From an uncultured Alphaproteobacteria bacterium (GTDB lineage Bacteria > Pseudomonadota > Alphaproteobacteria > Thalassobaculales > Thalassobaculaceae): a stretch of 55,697 bases of DNA. The notes beneath the pieces were generated by a model. The model searched no databases, was not told the origin of the DNA, and saw only the letters and a program-made list of their open reading frames with translations. The position numbers and the translations under genes are program-made. The stretch spans positions 1 through 55,697 of the forward strand of contig CACITD010000010.1 in the NCBI GenBank assembly GCA_902589475.1. The letters run 5' to 3'. Below are positions 43,780-53,031 of this stretch, piece after piece (positions within the stretch are counted from its first letter, which is position 1; the number at the start of each line of letters is the position of its first letter).

Positions 43780-44850
43780 TTAAGGTATCAAGCGTTCTCT
43801 TCGCATTTCCATAAAATATTTTTGTATCGACTCACTTGTATCTATACAGCCATTGAAACCAACCTTTCTAATTTTGATTGTAGACACGAGAGAAGGAGAA
43901 GGGGATGGTCCAGCATCACGAAGTGCTCTATCTAGAAACTGCCAAGAGCCTCCCACTAATTCCCTTAGCGTTAATTTTTTTAGCTGATATTTTTCAACAA
44001 TAAGGCGCCATTCCTTTTCAAGCTTCGGTAATGCTGTCGCCAATGTTCTATTTCGTTTTTGCCCCAATGGAACATCAAAATAATTTGCAATTTCGGGCCA
44101 TAAATGATGCCAAATTAAAACATCACCATTTGTAATATTAAATGTCTGATTTTGAGCATTTTTTTCATTAAACGCCCATTCTAATGCTCGAGCAAAAAGT
44201 GCGGCATCAGTCGCCTCGGTAACAATCGGGGTTCCTTTAGGTTGAAAAAATGCCAGTCCAGTTTCTCTGCAAATAGTTGCGTATACTGCGACAGCGGCTA
44301 TTAAATTCATAGGGCTTCCAGTTGCGTTCCCGAGAACCACTTGGGGGCGCCATATATTGAAAGACCAGTTTTTCTTTTTAGCTAGACGTTTAAGTATATC
44401 CTCTTGGTGCCAGTAGAAGTTGTCGTGATCATGGCGTGGCCATTTTTCTTTTGCCGGTGCTTTCATTGGCTCGACATGAATACCATAGGCTTTTGTGCCC
44501 TGTAATATACTTACGTGCCGAAGTTTTGGAGAATAAAGGGATAGGGAGTTAGTTAAATTCTGAAACATTAAGGTATTAGTTCTAATTTGCTCACTATGTC
44601 TCCACCCAGTAAGAAGATCATCCATTTCATAAAGTGCCGCATAAAGCACATGCGTTACATCGTGCAATCTACTCTGTAGTCTGTCGATTGAACCTTTATC
44701 CAAAAGGTCTCCCCGTAGATATTGAACATTTCTTATCTTATGCGGACGACGAGATAACCCGGCGCACTTCCAATCTTTTTTGTTTTTAAAATATTTGATT
44801 GTTGCCTTACCTAAAAGGCCAGTAGCCCCTACAACTAATAATTTTTTCAT
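43780..44850 (-). CDS. SDR of the PRISE type (progesterone 5-beta-reductase/iridoid synthase-like)
   Basis: A 356-residue NADPH-dependent reductase. The Rossmann motif is VVGATGLLGKATIKYF. Family marks include LRHVSILQGTKAYGIHVEP, FYWHQEDIL with the catalytic-type tyrosine, and WSFNIWRPQVVLGNATGSPMNLIAAVAVYATICRE. These match the plant PRISE pattern (L-Q-T-G-x-K-H-Y, F-Y-Y-x-x-E-D, H-R-P-x-x-I-F-G), whose members reduce activated C=C bonds of enones. It converges on the MFS gene. The natural substrate in bacteria is not known; simple enones are plausible. Confidence 0.85.
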   Translation of the reverse strand: MKKLLVVGATGLLGKATIKYFKNKKDWKCAGLSRRPHKIRNVQYLRGDLLDKGSIDRLQSRLHDVTHVLYAALYEMDDLLTGWRHSEQIRTNTLMFQNLTNSLSLYSPKLRHVSILQGTKAYGIHVEPMKAPAKEKWPRHDHDNFYWHQEDILKRLAKKKNWSFNIWRPQVVLGNATGSPMNLIAAVAVYATICRETGLAFFQPKGTPIVTEATDAALFARALEWAFNEKNAQNQTFNITNGDVLIWHHLWPEIANYFDVPLGQKRNRTLATALPKLEKEWRLIVEKYQLKKLTLRELVGGSWQFLDRALRDAGPSPSPSLVSTIKIRKVGFNGCIDTSESIQKYFMEMRRERLIP

Positions 44851-45075
44851 AGTGATCCATACAATTTAAAGCCGTCAAACTATCCTTAAACTAGAATACA
44901 GCAAGAGTTCTGGAAGGCGAAACTTAGAAAATGCCTAATTTTTTGTTCCATGCCAACCATGTCAATCAAACATAGGGTAACTCACTACATGGTTATCTGG
45001 AATTTAAAATAATGAGTTTGCCAGGCTAAAACACAACGTTTTTAGAAGTGAGAACCCTATTTCAATTTTGGGACT

Positions 45076-45486
45076 TTATGCTGCTAGAGGGGCATTTCCA
45101 TTAAAAATGCCGAGGTTATACCGGGTTTGCACACCCCAGGTATCCCCGATTTGTCCAAGAACCCAAATGGCTTGAAAAATTGTGCTCGTTTTGCCTTCTG
45201 AAGTAATTCTTCGAGCGACCAACTTGTAGGCAAGTTGAGTGTTACTTTTGATGACTTCCTCCAGCTCCTCTAACTCGGTGTAAGACCAATCTGGTTCATA
45301 ATTTCTGATGAGTTCCCATGGCATGGGATGTTCATTTTTATAGTTTTCAATATTGGCTACTCTGTAGAAGTGACCATCATAGCGATGGAAGGTGAAAGGG
45401 AAGCAGATTGTGCTCAAGTAAGCTTCTGTATTACCCTCATTTATTGCTTGGTGGTGAGAAATGATCACTTTTTTTGCAATATCCAT
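45076..45486 (-). CDS. NTF2-like small protein (SnoaL-type fold likely)
   Basis: A 136-residue protein without signal peptide or membrane helix. The sequence pattern (an N-terminal helix with HHQAINEGNTEAYLSTICFPFTFHRYDG, then alternating strands such as YKLVARRIT and STIFQAIWVLGQIGDTWGVQTRYNLG) resembles NTF2-like/SnoaL proteins that bind small hydrophobic ligands. No catalytic residues can be assigned. It stands alone, 204 bases downstream of the LysR gene on the same strand, and may be controlled by it. Confidence 0.72.
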   Translation of the reverse strand: MDIAKKVIISHHQAINEGNTEAYLSTICFPFTFHRYDGHFYRVANIENYKNEHPMPWELIRNYEPDWSYTELEELEEVIKSNTQLAYKLVARRITSEGKTSTIFQAIWVLGQIGDTWGVQTRYNLGIFNGNAPLAA

Positions 45487-45689
45487 GTAATCATCCGATG
45501 ATTAGTTTGATTTGGTAACTATAGGTTAACCCCTATTGGAACAGTTAGAACGTGGAAACTTAATATTCATCTAATGAAATAAAATTGTAACATTAAAAGT
45601 TTAGCGACAGAGCTACTTGTGTCTGCTGCTTTTTAGTTCCAACAGCTATGCATAAACAGCACACCTATATTACGATGTTACACCGAGTA

Positions 45690-46604
45690 CTAATTTGTAT
45701 CAAATTTGCTGAAAAATGTTTGCGATAATTGGTCGGCAAAACGAGCGGCTGCAACTTGCAGGGTACGATCTTTAAGTTGAGCCAAATGCAGTAGTCCGCT
45801 CAAATCACCAGATAGTTCTAATGGAATATTGATTAAGTCAAAGTTTGCGTTATCTAACGGCAGGCCAATTGGTAGTTCAAAGGAAATTGCTTCTCCTAAG
45901 CCAACATAGTTTCTCAAAAATGTGAAGTCATCGGATGTTAATATTGGGGTTAATGGTGTAGACGTTTTGTTAGCAGTCAGTTCCAATATATCCCTTAACG
46001 ATTGTGGATTCCCAGGTAAAGCTAGCGGATAATCTTGACAATCGATCAGTTGTAGGCTCTCTCGAGTACTTAAAGGATGGTTCGTTGCCATTATTGCTTG
46101 AATGGGTTGTCGCACGGTGCAAATGCTTTGTAAGTCTGCTGTTTTCATTGATGAAAACTCAAACACAAGCGCCAAGTCAGCGCTATAGTCTCGTAGACTA
46201 TCCATAGCTTGTTCGCCGTCTTTTACTTGTATATCAAACGTAACATTTGGGAACTCTGATTGATATTTATGTATTTGATTAGGCAGAAAATAAGTGAGTA
46301 ATGCTTGATTGCAAACTATCGAAACGTGACCGCGGCGAATTCCAGATAAGTCTGCTAATTGAGATTTTAACCGTTCAGCTTCAGCCAGCTGTTTTCGAAA
46401 CATAACGACGACCAACTCACCTGCAGTGTTTAGTCGCACACCATTGCCGATACGCTCGAATATTTGAAAGCCAAGTTCGTCTTCTAATGAGAGAATTCTT
46501 CGGTTCAACGCTGAACTAGTTATATTTAGGCGATCTGCCGCTTTTCTTATGGAGCCGGTGCGAGAGATAGTATCGACATAACGATAGATCTGTAAATTTC
46601 TCAT
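45690..46604 (-). CDS. LysR-family transcriptional regulator
   Basis: A 304-residue regulator. The N-terminal winged helix-turn-helix (residues 1-60) contains YVDTISRTGSIRKAADRLNITSSALNRRILSLEDELGFQIFERIGNGVRLNTAGE, and residues 90-295 form the effector-binding domain (VSIVCNQALLTYFLP, LALVFEFS, FLRNYVGLGEAISFELP). It lies between the PaaI-like and NTF2-like genes, all on the minus strand. An inverted repeat of LysR-box type lies about 80-100 bases upstream of its start. Target genes and effector are unknown. Confidence 0.92.
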   Translation of the reverse strand: MRNLQIYRYVDTISRTGSIRKAADRLNITSSALNRRILSLEDELGFQIFERIGNGVRLNTAGELVVVMFRKQLAEAERLKSQLADLSGIRRGHVSIVCNQALLTYFLPNQIHKYQSEFPNVTFDIQVKDGEQAMDSLRDYSADLALVFEFSSMKTADLQSICTVRQPIQAIMATNHPLSTRESLQLIDCQDYPLALPGNPQSLRDILELTANKTSTPLTPILTSDDFTFLRNYVGLGEAISFELPIGLPLDNANFDLINIPLELSGDLSGLLHLAQLKDRTLQVAAARFADQLSQTFFSKFDTN

Positions 46605-46682
46605 AACAAAAATTTCTAGTGATGCAGAAAAAAAATTTTAAGAAAAAAAAGTAGCACCTAACTGCAGCACACAAAACCATCA

Positions 46683-46702
46683 AAATTCAGAAAATAGAAT
46701 TT
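46683..46702. promoter_or_regulatory. Candidate LysR box upstream of the lysR gene
   Basis: AAATTC (46683-46688) and GAATTT (46697-46702) are a perfect 6-bp dyad with an 8-base spacer, and include a T-N11-A core typical of LysR-type sites. It lies 79-98 bases before the LysR start, a usual position for autoregulation. Confidence 0.35.
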
Positions 46703-46763
46703 CCATAATGGGACCAATCGGGTTGCTTTTCGTTTGAATTCCCAATACCCAATTGAACATGCC

Positions 46764-47204
46764 TTAGATAATGTTTTTATTTTCCTTGAGCACAGGGCCT
46801 TTGATCGTTCTGGAGCATCCTCGGAACTCTGCTATCACATTGGCATTTTGATTTGTTACCGTCACGTCGTAAATACCGTTACGTTTTACGAGACTTATTT
46901 CTTTTGCTGTCGCAAAGAGCTTGTCTCCTAATTCTGCAGGCTTTATGAAAGTGACACTCGCGTGTTGAGCGACACTCGCTGCATTGCGACTATTACAGGC
47001 GAAGGCAAAAGCACTATCCGAAAGTGTAAAGATTATTCCTCCGTGGCAAATACCATGTCCATTTATGTGTTGCTCTTTAATCTCTAAAGACAAGGTAGCT
47101 GTACCTTCATTTACGTACTCCAAGCATATCCCCATCGATCGACAAGTCTTATCTCTTTCCAATATCTTTGAAGCTACTTTTTTCGCCGTTTCTGTAGAGT
47201 TCAT
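46764..47204 (-). CDS. PaaI-type hotdog thioesterase
   Basis: Hydrolyses acyl-CoA thioesters, in the best-known case hydroxyphenylacetyl-CoA. The 146-residue protein has the family core NGHGICHGGIIFTLSDSAFAFACNSRN with the Asn/His/Gly oxyanion region and the catalytic Asp, then ASVTFIKPAELGDKLFATA and NGIYDVTVTNQNANVIAEFRG. The match to PaaI (GHGICHGG, SDSAFAFACNS) is close. No other phenylacetate (paa) genes are in the window, so it may be a general thioesterase here. Confidence 0.9.
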   Translation of the reverse strand: MNSTETAKKVASKILERDKTCRSMGICLEYVNEGTATLSLEIKEQHINGHGICHGGIIFTLSDSAFAFACNSRNAASVAQHASVTFIKPAELGDKLFATAKEISLVKRNGIYDVTVTNQNANVIAEFRGCSRTIKGPVLKENKNII

Positions 47205-47270
47205 CGGATCTGTACCTTGCTTTGTAGTTTGATATAGCTTGGTTTCTGCGCTTTATATTTCAGTACCAAA

Positions 47271-48539
47271 CTATAGCGATTTGACAAATTGATTGACGGT
47301 AAAGGCCAGATGCATAAGGTTTTGCTTTAATAACCTGCCTTTTACGGGTGATAGTGGAGTAATGGGAACTGGTAACTTTGCTTCTTCCTTTCCTGTAAGA
47401 AGCTCAGCAAACACTTTGCCGAACATTGTCCCGGTGGTTATGCCTCGTCCATTGTATCCAATTGGGGTGTAGAGATTGTCAGCAAGTTTATGAATCCTAA
47501 AAAGATGATTGGGCGTCATGGCGATATTTCCGTGCCAAGCGTTTTCAATATTGATTTCACCTAGTTCTGGGTACAGCCGGCGAAGATTGCGAACAGCCCA
47601 TCTTTCAGACATCTTTTCCATGCCCTTTACTATCGAACCCATCGATCCTATAACGAGTCGGCCGTGAATATCTTTTCGTAAGGAAAACATAATTTTTCCT
47701 GTGTCCCAAAGTCCATGCCCTTCAGGTAGAACAGAATATAACTTCTCATTAATTGGGGTTGTCGCGATATTGAAGTAATTAATTTTTGTGAATGTTTGTT
47801 TTAGTCCGGGCCAAAGATTATCGGTATATGCATTTGTTGCTAAGATAATAGTCTTTGCTCGTAGTATTTGCTCTCCAAATTGAACCTGCCACAAACCATT
47901 TTCTCTCGCTAGTTTTTCCACATGAATTCCAGTTGATATTCTCGCTCCGGCGGCAAGTGCTATTCTAGCTAGTCCTCTCACATACCCCATAGGGTTGATC
48001 GTTCCAGCACGATTATCCAATAGACCACCGTAGAACCTCTTGGTGCCCGTTTTACTTTCCGTTTCTTTTGCCGTAAGTAATTCGACAGGTGCACCTAAGC
48101 GTTGCCATTCTTGTGCGCGGGCCTCTAAATTCTTCAGCCCTGTCAGGGAATGCGCTGCATGAATAGTCCCATTCTGGGTTGCCTCACACTGAATTTGATG
48201 TTTCTCGATTAAGGAGAAAACGTACTCAGGCATCTTCCCTAGTGTTTCAATCAAACTTGCGCCTGTTTCAGTTCCCAATTTTTTATTTACGTCTTGAGGG
48301 GGTAGCCATAATCCAGCATTTACCAAACCTGTGTTGCGACCTGAGCCCCCATATCCAATTTTATTGGCCTCTAAAACATGTATATCAAGTCCAAGCTTGG
48401 CACCGTGGTAAGCTGTAGACAACCCGGTAAAGCCACCACCTACAACAATAACATCTGCATCTCTTGTTGTTTCAACGTGACCTGCGTAGTCATTTTCTTC
48501 GGCTGATTTATCCCAAAGCGATATATATTTTTCTTCCAT
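47271..48539 (-). CDS. FAD-dependent oxidoreductase (DAO family, PuuB/OrdL-like)
   Basis: A 422-residue flavoprotein oxidising an amine or amino acid. The FAD-binding motif is DVIVVGGGFTGLSTAYHGAKLGLDIHVLEA, and GYGGSGRNTGLVNAGLW follows; in this group that glycine-rich segment lies close to the isoalloxazine ring. The C-terminal YTPIGYNGRGITTGTMFGKVFAELL completes the pattern. It resembles gamma-glutamylputrescine oxidase and similar proteins, but the other puu genes are missing. It lies upstream of PaaI on the same strand and is divergent from ogt across 101 bases. Confidence 0.9.
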   Translation of the reverse strand: MEEKYISLWDKSAEENDYAGHVETTRDADVIVVGGGFTGLSTAYHGAKLGLDIHVLEANKIGYGGSGRNTGLVNAGLWLPPQDVNKKLGTETGASLIETLGKMPEYVFSLIEKHQIQCEATQNGTIHAAHSLTGLKNLEARAQEWQRLGAPVELLTAKETESKTGTKRFYGGLLDNRAGTINPMGYVRGLARIALAAGARISTGIHVEKLARENGLWQVQFGEQILRAKTIILATNAYTDNLWPGLKQTFTKINYFNIATTPINEKLYSVLPEGHGLWDTGKIMFSLRKDIHGRLVIGSMGSIVKGMEKMSERWAVRNLRRLYPELGEINIENAWHGNIAMTPNHLFRIHKLADNLYTPIGYNGRGITTGTMFGKVFAELLTGKEEAKLPVPITPLSPVKGRLLKQNLMHLAFTVNQFVKSL

Positions 48540-48640
48540 TTTTTCATTAAACTTTTCTTAGTTAAAACAGTCAATATTCACAAACAAGATGCTGGATAAA
48601 AAAGTACTACCCGTTTAAACTTTCACAGGGGAGATCAATA

Positions 48641-49171
48641 ATGCATAAAGGAACAAAAGGCTCTTATAGGGATATAGACAGTCCTATTGGTCCTCTGCGA
48701 CTGGTTGGGAGTGGTGACAGCCTTCAATATCTAGTTATTATAAAAGCACAGCAACTCAGGGATAATGTGGGTGAGTGGATTGAGGAGAGCTCGGGTTTTG
48801 GATCAATCGTTGATCAATTGGATGCTTACTTTAACAATCAAACAAAGTATTTCAGTATACCTACAGTTTTAATTGGCACTGATTTTCAAAAACAAGTTTG
48901 GGAAGAATTACAGAAGATTCCGTTCGGCGAAACAAGGACATATGCGGAAGTGGCTTTATCAATTGGACGTCCAAAGGCTGTACGAGCGGTAGGTACAGCG
49001 ATTGGTGCAAACCCTATTCCGGTTATTGTTCCTTGCCACAGGGTTATTGGTTCTAACCAATCGCTCACAGGATTTTCTGGAGGGCTAGAAAATAAAGCCT
49101 TTTTGCTAAGGCATGAGGGCGCGAAAATCATAAATGGACTTGTATTAGAAAAAAGAAATCGTGCAGCTTAA
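48641..49171 (+). CDS. ogt: Methylated-DNA--protein-cysteine methyltransferase
   Basis: Repairs O6-alkylguanine by moving the alkyl group to its own cysteine. The 176-residue protein has the DNA-binding helix region FQKQVWEELQKIPFGETRTYAEVALSIGRPKAVRAVGTAIGANPIPVIVP, the acceptor site PCHRVIG, and the C-terminal GFSGGLENKAFLLRHEG. Length and single-domain form match Ogt rather than Ada. AGGGGAG precedes the ATG. Confidence 0.95.
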   Translation: MHKGTKGSYRDIDSPIGPLRLVGSGDSLQYLVIIKAQQLRDNVGEWIEESSGFGSIVDQLDAYFNNQTKYFSIPTVLIGTDFQKQVWEELQKIPFGETRTYAEVALSIGRPKAVRAVGTAIGANPIPVIVPCHRVIGSNQSLTGFSGGLENKAFLLRHEGAKIINGLVLEKRNRAA

Positions 49172-49216
49172 ACTAGTTAGTGTCATGAGAAACAATCCTT
49201 TGAACGAGACCTGATT

Positions 49217-50113
49217 ATGTCGCTCCATAACCCAATCAGTGTGAGGAAGAGACACCCATTGATTGGTGCAGAACTCACAGGAGTGGATCTAAGATGCCCT
49301 CTAGACAATAATTTATTTGAGAGAATCCACTCTCTTTGGATGGAAAACTTAGTTTTAGTCTTTCCTAATCAATCACTAAATGATGAACAACATATAAAGT
49401 TCGGTTCCCAGTTTGGAGAGCTGGAGGTGCATCCCTCGCTGGCGCATCGATCGTCGGAAAATAGAGAAATCTATCGAGTTTCTAATGTTGACGAGAGCGG
49501 TAATATCATTCAATCCACTGAAACGGCTTGGCAGTACATTAATCTTTCGTGGCTGTGGCATACAGATAGCTCATTTCGGAAGATCCCTAGCAAGGGGTCA
49601 ATACTGCACGGCATAGAGACGACAAAGAAGGGAGGTCATACTCTTTTCGCTAATATGTATGAAGCCTACGAAGGTCTGGAGACTAGCATTAAGAAACGAT
49701 TAGATAGTTTATATGTAATGCACGATCATGACTATATCATTAAACAATCCAGAGACTTATCAAAAAAAAGCGATAAAGGTAGCTATGAAAATTTGCCTCC
49801 AGTTCGTCATCCGTTAATTCAGATACATCCTGTAACCGGCAGACGCTCGTTATTTTTATCTCCTCATACTATGGATTACATCGTAGGTATGGAAAGAAAT
49901 GAAAGCAGGGAGTTACTAGACGAGCTTATACACCACGCGACCTCGGAAAAGTTTGTTTATAAACATATATGGGAGAACGATGATGTCGTTATGTGGGATA
50001 ATCGTTGCACGATGCACGCAGTCGAGCCATTTGATAATACATCAGTGCGAAGGATAATGCATCGCGTCACATTAGTTGGAGACAACCAACCAATATCTAT
50101 CGAGAGTACATAA
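49217..50113 (+). CDS. TauD/TfdA family Fe(II)/2-oxoglutarate dioxygenase
   Basis: A 298-residue non-haem iron oxygenase. Iron ligands are His115 and Asp117 in WLWHTDSSF and the distal His267 in CTMHAVEPFD, with Arg278 or Arg279 placed to bind 2-oxoglutarate. The N-terminal part (PLIGAELTGVDLRCPLD, ENLVLVFPNQSLND) is typical of the TfdA branch that cleaves aryloxyacetates or similar ethers; taurine is another family substrate. The start lies 46 bases after ogt, possibly in one transcript. It ends 2 bases before the convergent GMC gene. Confidence 0.91.
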   Translation: MSLHNPISVRKRHPLIGAELTGVDLRCPLDNNLFERIHSLWMENLVLVFPNQSLNDEQHIKFGSQFGELEVHPSLAHRSSENREIYRVSNVDESGNIIQSTETAWQYINLSWLWHTDSSFRKIPSKGSILHGIETTKKGGHTLFANMYEAYEGLETSIKKRLDSLYVMHDHDYIIKQSRDLSKKSDKGSYENLPPVRHPLIQIHPVTGRRSLFLSPHTMDYIVGMERNESRELLDELIHHATSEKFVYKHIWENDDVVMWDNRCTMHAVEPFDNTSVRRIMHRVTLVGDNQPISIEST

Positions 50114-50115
50114 CC

Positions 50116-51834
50116 TCAGTTGCTCGATTTTTCTTTTAGAATGGTATCCGCAATTTTTTCTGCGGTCATTATAGTTGGAAAATTTGTATTAGCACATGGC
50201 ACTACTGGGAAAATTGAGGCATCTACAACGCGTAAGCCCTCAATTCCTTTGACTCGGCCTTGATTATCTGTTACCGCCATTGGGTCGTTGTCTGCCCCCA
50301 TTCTGCATGTGCATGAGGCATGCCAGACACCAACAGCTGCCCGCCTAATAAAAGCCTCCGCCTTATCATCATCAACACATACTTCATCGAGAGAAAAATC
50401 TTCCATGAGAAAATTTTCAATTAGATAATTACGAAGGAATGCGGGTCCGTCTAAAAGCTTTGCTGCAATTCCGGTAAGTATCTTATTTTTTGTGGTAATA
50501 GCACCTACTTGACGCACTTTGTCCGAGTAGGCTGCTGGAAATGGATTACTTGCCACGGATTGCATCGCTGGATCAGAATACAGCGGGGCAAGGCGACGTA
50601 TAGAGTCCATTAATCGGTCCAGGTCACGTTTGTCGGATAAAAGATTAAAATCGACAGATGGTTCATCGCTCCAGTTCGGTGAATTCAATTTAACTTCACC
50701 AGTTTCGGAAAATGTCTTATTTACGAAAACTAAGAAGGCGCCGATCTGTTCCCCCACTTTATGCCAAGAGTTTTTTGAAGTGCCAACAACAAACATGTCG
50801 CCAGCAGGTGCTCCTCCAATGTTAGAGGAATATCGCATGGCCAAATTCATATGACGACGCGTTAAGTTATTTTGGACACGGGCTGAGGGTTTTAAAAACG
50901 AGGCGAGCGCAATAGAGGGGTGATCCATAAGCCGTTGGCCAACTCCCGGAAGTGCGCGTCTTATTGGAATGCCAAGTTCTCTTAAATGGCCTTCCGGACC
51001 GATGCCTGATCTCATTAAATGGGCAGGTGAATGGATGGCGCCTGATGATAAAATTATTTCGTTTCCTTGAAACTCTTGCGGTTTACCACCTACTAAGGCT
51101 TTCACTCCAATACATTTTTCTTTTTCAAAAAGCAGTTCAGTAACAACTGTTTTGGTCGAAATAATTAGATTTTTCCGCTTTCTTATTTCGGATGTTAAGT
51201 AGCCAATAGCCGCGGATACTCTTTTTTCCTCAAAATTTGAAATCGTTACAGGGAAAAACCCATCTTCAAAATGACCGTTCTGATCCGGAAGATATTTATA
51301 TTTTGCACGTTTGAACGTCTCAAACATGGCCTTAGAATGACCGGTCCAGTGTTCTTCTGGGACACGGCGAACCTTTATGGGGCCATCGTTGCCATGCCAG
51401 TCGTCGACTATGTCGACATCTGTTTCTAATTTTTTGAAGAAAGGGAGCACATTCTCCCAATTCCATCCAGTAGCACCGCGAGTCTCCCATTCATCGTAGT
51501 CTGTTGGCGCTCCTCTGTTTGCCATTTGTCCGTTTATTGAGGAGCCGCCACCTAGTACCCTGGCTTGCTCGTACTTTCGAAGGGGTGGCTTAGGTGCATC
51601 CTTATCATTATGCGAAATAACCTCTGTTGTTACCTTAAGGTCCTTCCATATAAATCTATTATTTAAATAAGCGGTCCCAGGATAGCTATCTAGAATTTCT
51701 TCGGGCACTTCTCCTGGAGCAGTATCCTCTCCTGCTTCACATAATAAAACATTTATGTCACTAATCTTAGATAATCGGTTTGCTAATACGCTTCCGGCAG
51801 ACCCGCCGCCAACTATTATATAATCAAATACCAC
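50116..51834 (-). CDS. GMC-family FAD oxidoreductase (choline dehydrogenase/alcohol oxidase type)
   Basis: Oxidises an alcohol with FAD. The 572-residue protein has the N-terminal FAD motif YIIVGGGSAGSVLANRLS, the GMC signature 1 GGSSINGQMANRGAPTDYDEW, signature 2 SSGAIHSPAHLMRSGIGP, and the C-terminal active site VWHASCTCRMG with the catalytic His and PCANTNFPTIMTAE with the Asn partner. The start is a GTG with AAGGAG six bases upstream. It resembles choline dehydrogenases and the broad alcohol dehydrogenase group, but no betaine genes accompany it. Confidence 0.93.
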   Translation of the reverse strand: MVFDYIIVGGGSAGSVLANRLSKISDINVLLCEAGEDTAPGEVPEEILDSYPGTAYLNNRFIWKDLKVTTEVISHNDKDAPKPPLRKYEQARVLGGGSSINGQMANRGAPTDYDEWETRGATGWNWENVLPFFKKLETDVDIVDDWHGNDGPIKVRRVPEEHWTGHSKAMFETFKRAKYKYLPDQNGHFEDGFFPVTISNFEEKRVSAAIGYLTSEIRKRKNLIISTKTVVTELLFEKEKCIGVKALVGGKPQEFQGNEIILSSGAIHSPAHLMRSGIGPEGHLRELGIPIRRALPGVGQRLMDHPSIALASFLKPSARVQNNLTRRHMNLAMRYSSNIGGAPAGDMFVVGTSKNSWHKVGEQIGAFLVFVNKTFSETGEVKLNSPNWSDEPSVDFNLLSDKRDLDRLMDSIRRLAPLYSDPAMQSVASNPFPAAYSDKVRQVGAITTKNKILTGIAAKLLDGPAFLRNYLIENFLMEDFSLDEVCVDDDKAEAFIRRAAVGVWHASCTCRMGADNDPMAVTDNQGRVKGIEGLRVVDASIFPVVPCANTNFPTIMTAEKIADTILKEKSSN

Positions 51835-52230
51835 GTTAAGCTCCTTAGAGAACGTTCAGCAAAATTTGCTAAAATGACCTCAATAATCTGTGATTAATAT
51901 CTGGTTTGCATCAACCTATTTAAAAAACGGGATTTCATATACAAGTTTGCAGACGAGCCTTCTTATGCACAAGTTTGTTAGGAGGCGCGTTATTAAAGAT
52001 CATCAACTTGATAGTCATGAATTTGGAAAAGGATTTTGTTTTCGATATTTAAACAAAAAAATGTTTGCTTAACTTTAACATTTTTTAATGCGACCTAAGA
52101 ATAATATTTGTGGCTTTGGAACCAATGGGCATCCAAGAAGATATAATTTTTAAATGTATGTACTAGGAGTTTTCTATCTCTTGGTGTTAATTAGAAATTT
52201 TTAAGACTAACAGAATTTATAAGGAAAAAA
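51835..52230. other. Divergent intergenic region between GMC and nitroreductase genes
   Basis: About 396 bases separating two divergent genes. It contains a short palindrome near the GMC start and an AT-rich stretch likely to hold both promoters. A 60-codon open frame (51890-52072) has no ribosome site or recognisable protein pattern and is not called. No RNA gene was recognised. Confidence 0.6.
51858..51870. promoter_or_regulatory. Palindrome upstream of the GMC gene
   Basis: AGCAAAATTTGCT is a perfect 6-1-6 palindrome 24-36 bases upstream of the GTG start of the GMC oxidoreductase, within its probable promoter or leader. It may be an operator, but a chance palindrome is possible in such AT-rich sequence. 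Confidence 0.3.
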
Positions 52231-52905
52231 ATGTCAGAAATGTCTTTGGAAAGAGCAGTTATGTCCCGACACTCTGTTCGGGGCTTTCAGCAAAGGGAAG
52301 TTTCGCAAGATTTACTCAATAAAGTATTTGATATCGCTCGATGGTCGCCGTCGGGAACGAATATGCAGCCCTGGCAAATCTGTGTAGCTTCCGGTGCAAC
52401 GAGGGATTTACTAAGGGAGAAAATGATGACGGCAGTTAAGGATGGGATGCCACCAAATCAAGACTTTAAATCATCTGGAAAGCCTATAGGCAAGCTTTGG
52501 AAGGATAGGCGAAGAGAGTGTGCAGCAGTGTTGTACCGAGCAATGGATATCACCTGGGAGGATAAGAAGGCTAGAGGTGCAGCCGCGTTTAGAAACTTTG
52601 AGCTTTTTGATGCGCCTCATGTGGCGTTTATATGTTCTGATGAGGCGTTTAGTTTGGCGAGAGCTTGGGACATTGGTATGTATGCACAAACACTGATGTT
52701 GGCAATGACAGCTAATGGTTTGGCTTCATGTGCGCAGGGGACGATGGGACATTATCCAGAAATTGTTCGCGAAGCATTTAATCTGGGTGAAGAGGTCAAA
52801 GTATTATTCGGTATCAGCTTCGGCTATGAAGATAAATCTATGAAGGTGAATACAGCCCTTACAGAGCGTTCTTCGATAGAGGAAAGTGTAATATTTAAAA
52901 ACTAG
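52231..52905 (+). CDS. Nitroreductase family protein
   Basis: A 224-residue FMN-dependent NAD(P)H oxidoreductase. Marks are SRHSVRGFQQREV with the FMN-phosphate-binding Arg-Ser/His-Val-Arg pattern, IARWSPSGTNMQPWQICVASG, SLARAWDIGMYAQTLMLAMTANGLASCAQ, and VLFGISFGYEDKSMKVN with the C-terminal FMN contact. AAGGA precedes the ATG. It probably reduces quinones, nitro compounds or enones; it is a single gene with its own promoter. Confidence 0.92.
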   Translation: MSEMSLERAVMSRHSVRGFQQREVSQDLLNKVFDIARWSPSGTNMQPWQICVASGATRDLLREKMMTAVKDGMPPNQDFKSSGKPIGKLWKDRRRECAAVLYRAMDITWEDKKARGAAAFRNFELFDAPHVAFICSDEAFSLARAWDIGMYAQTLMLAMTANGLASCAQGTMGHYPEIVREAFNLGEEVKVLFGISFGYEDKSMKVNTALTERSSIEESVIFKN

Positions 52906-53031
52906 TAACTTTTTAGGATTCTTAGCTCCGAATTTAATGACCCAAATTCTGAGATGCGAATGAGATTGCAATACCGTTTTTCAAACGTGTTCATTAGCCA
53001 TTAAATTTTTTTTTTATATTATCAGAAATGG

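Noticed and set aside
44853..44858. Another TGATCC in an intergenic region, upstream of the PRISE-like gene
   Set aside because: It points away from that gene, has no CGTA at 16 bases, and no plus-strand gene follows for several kb.
51890..52072. A 60-codon open frame in the GMC/nitroreductase intergenic region
   Set aside because: GTG start without ribosome site, no recognisable motif, AT-rich composition expected to give such frames by chance.
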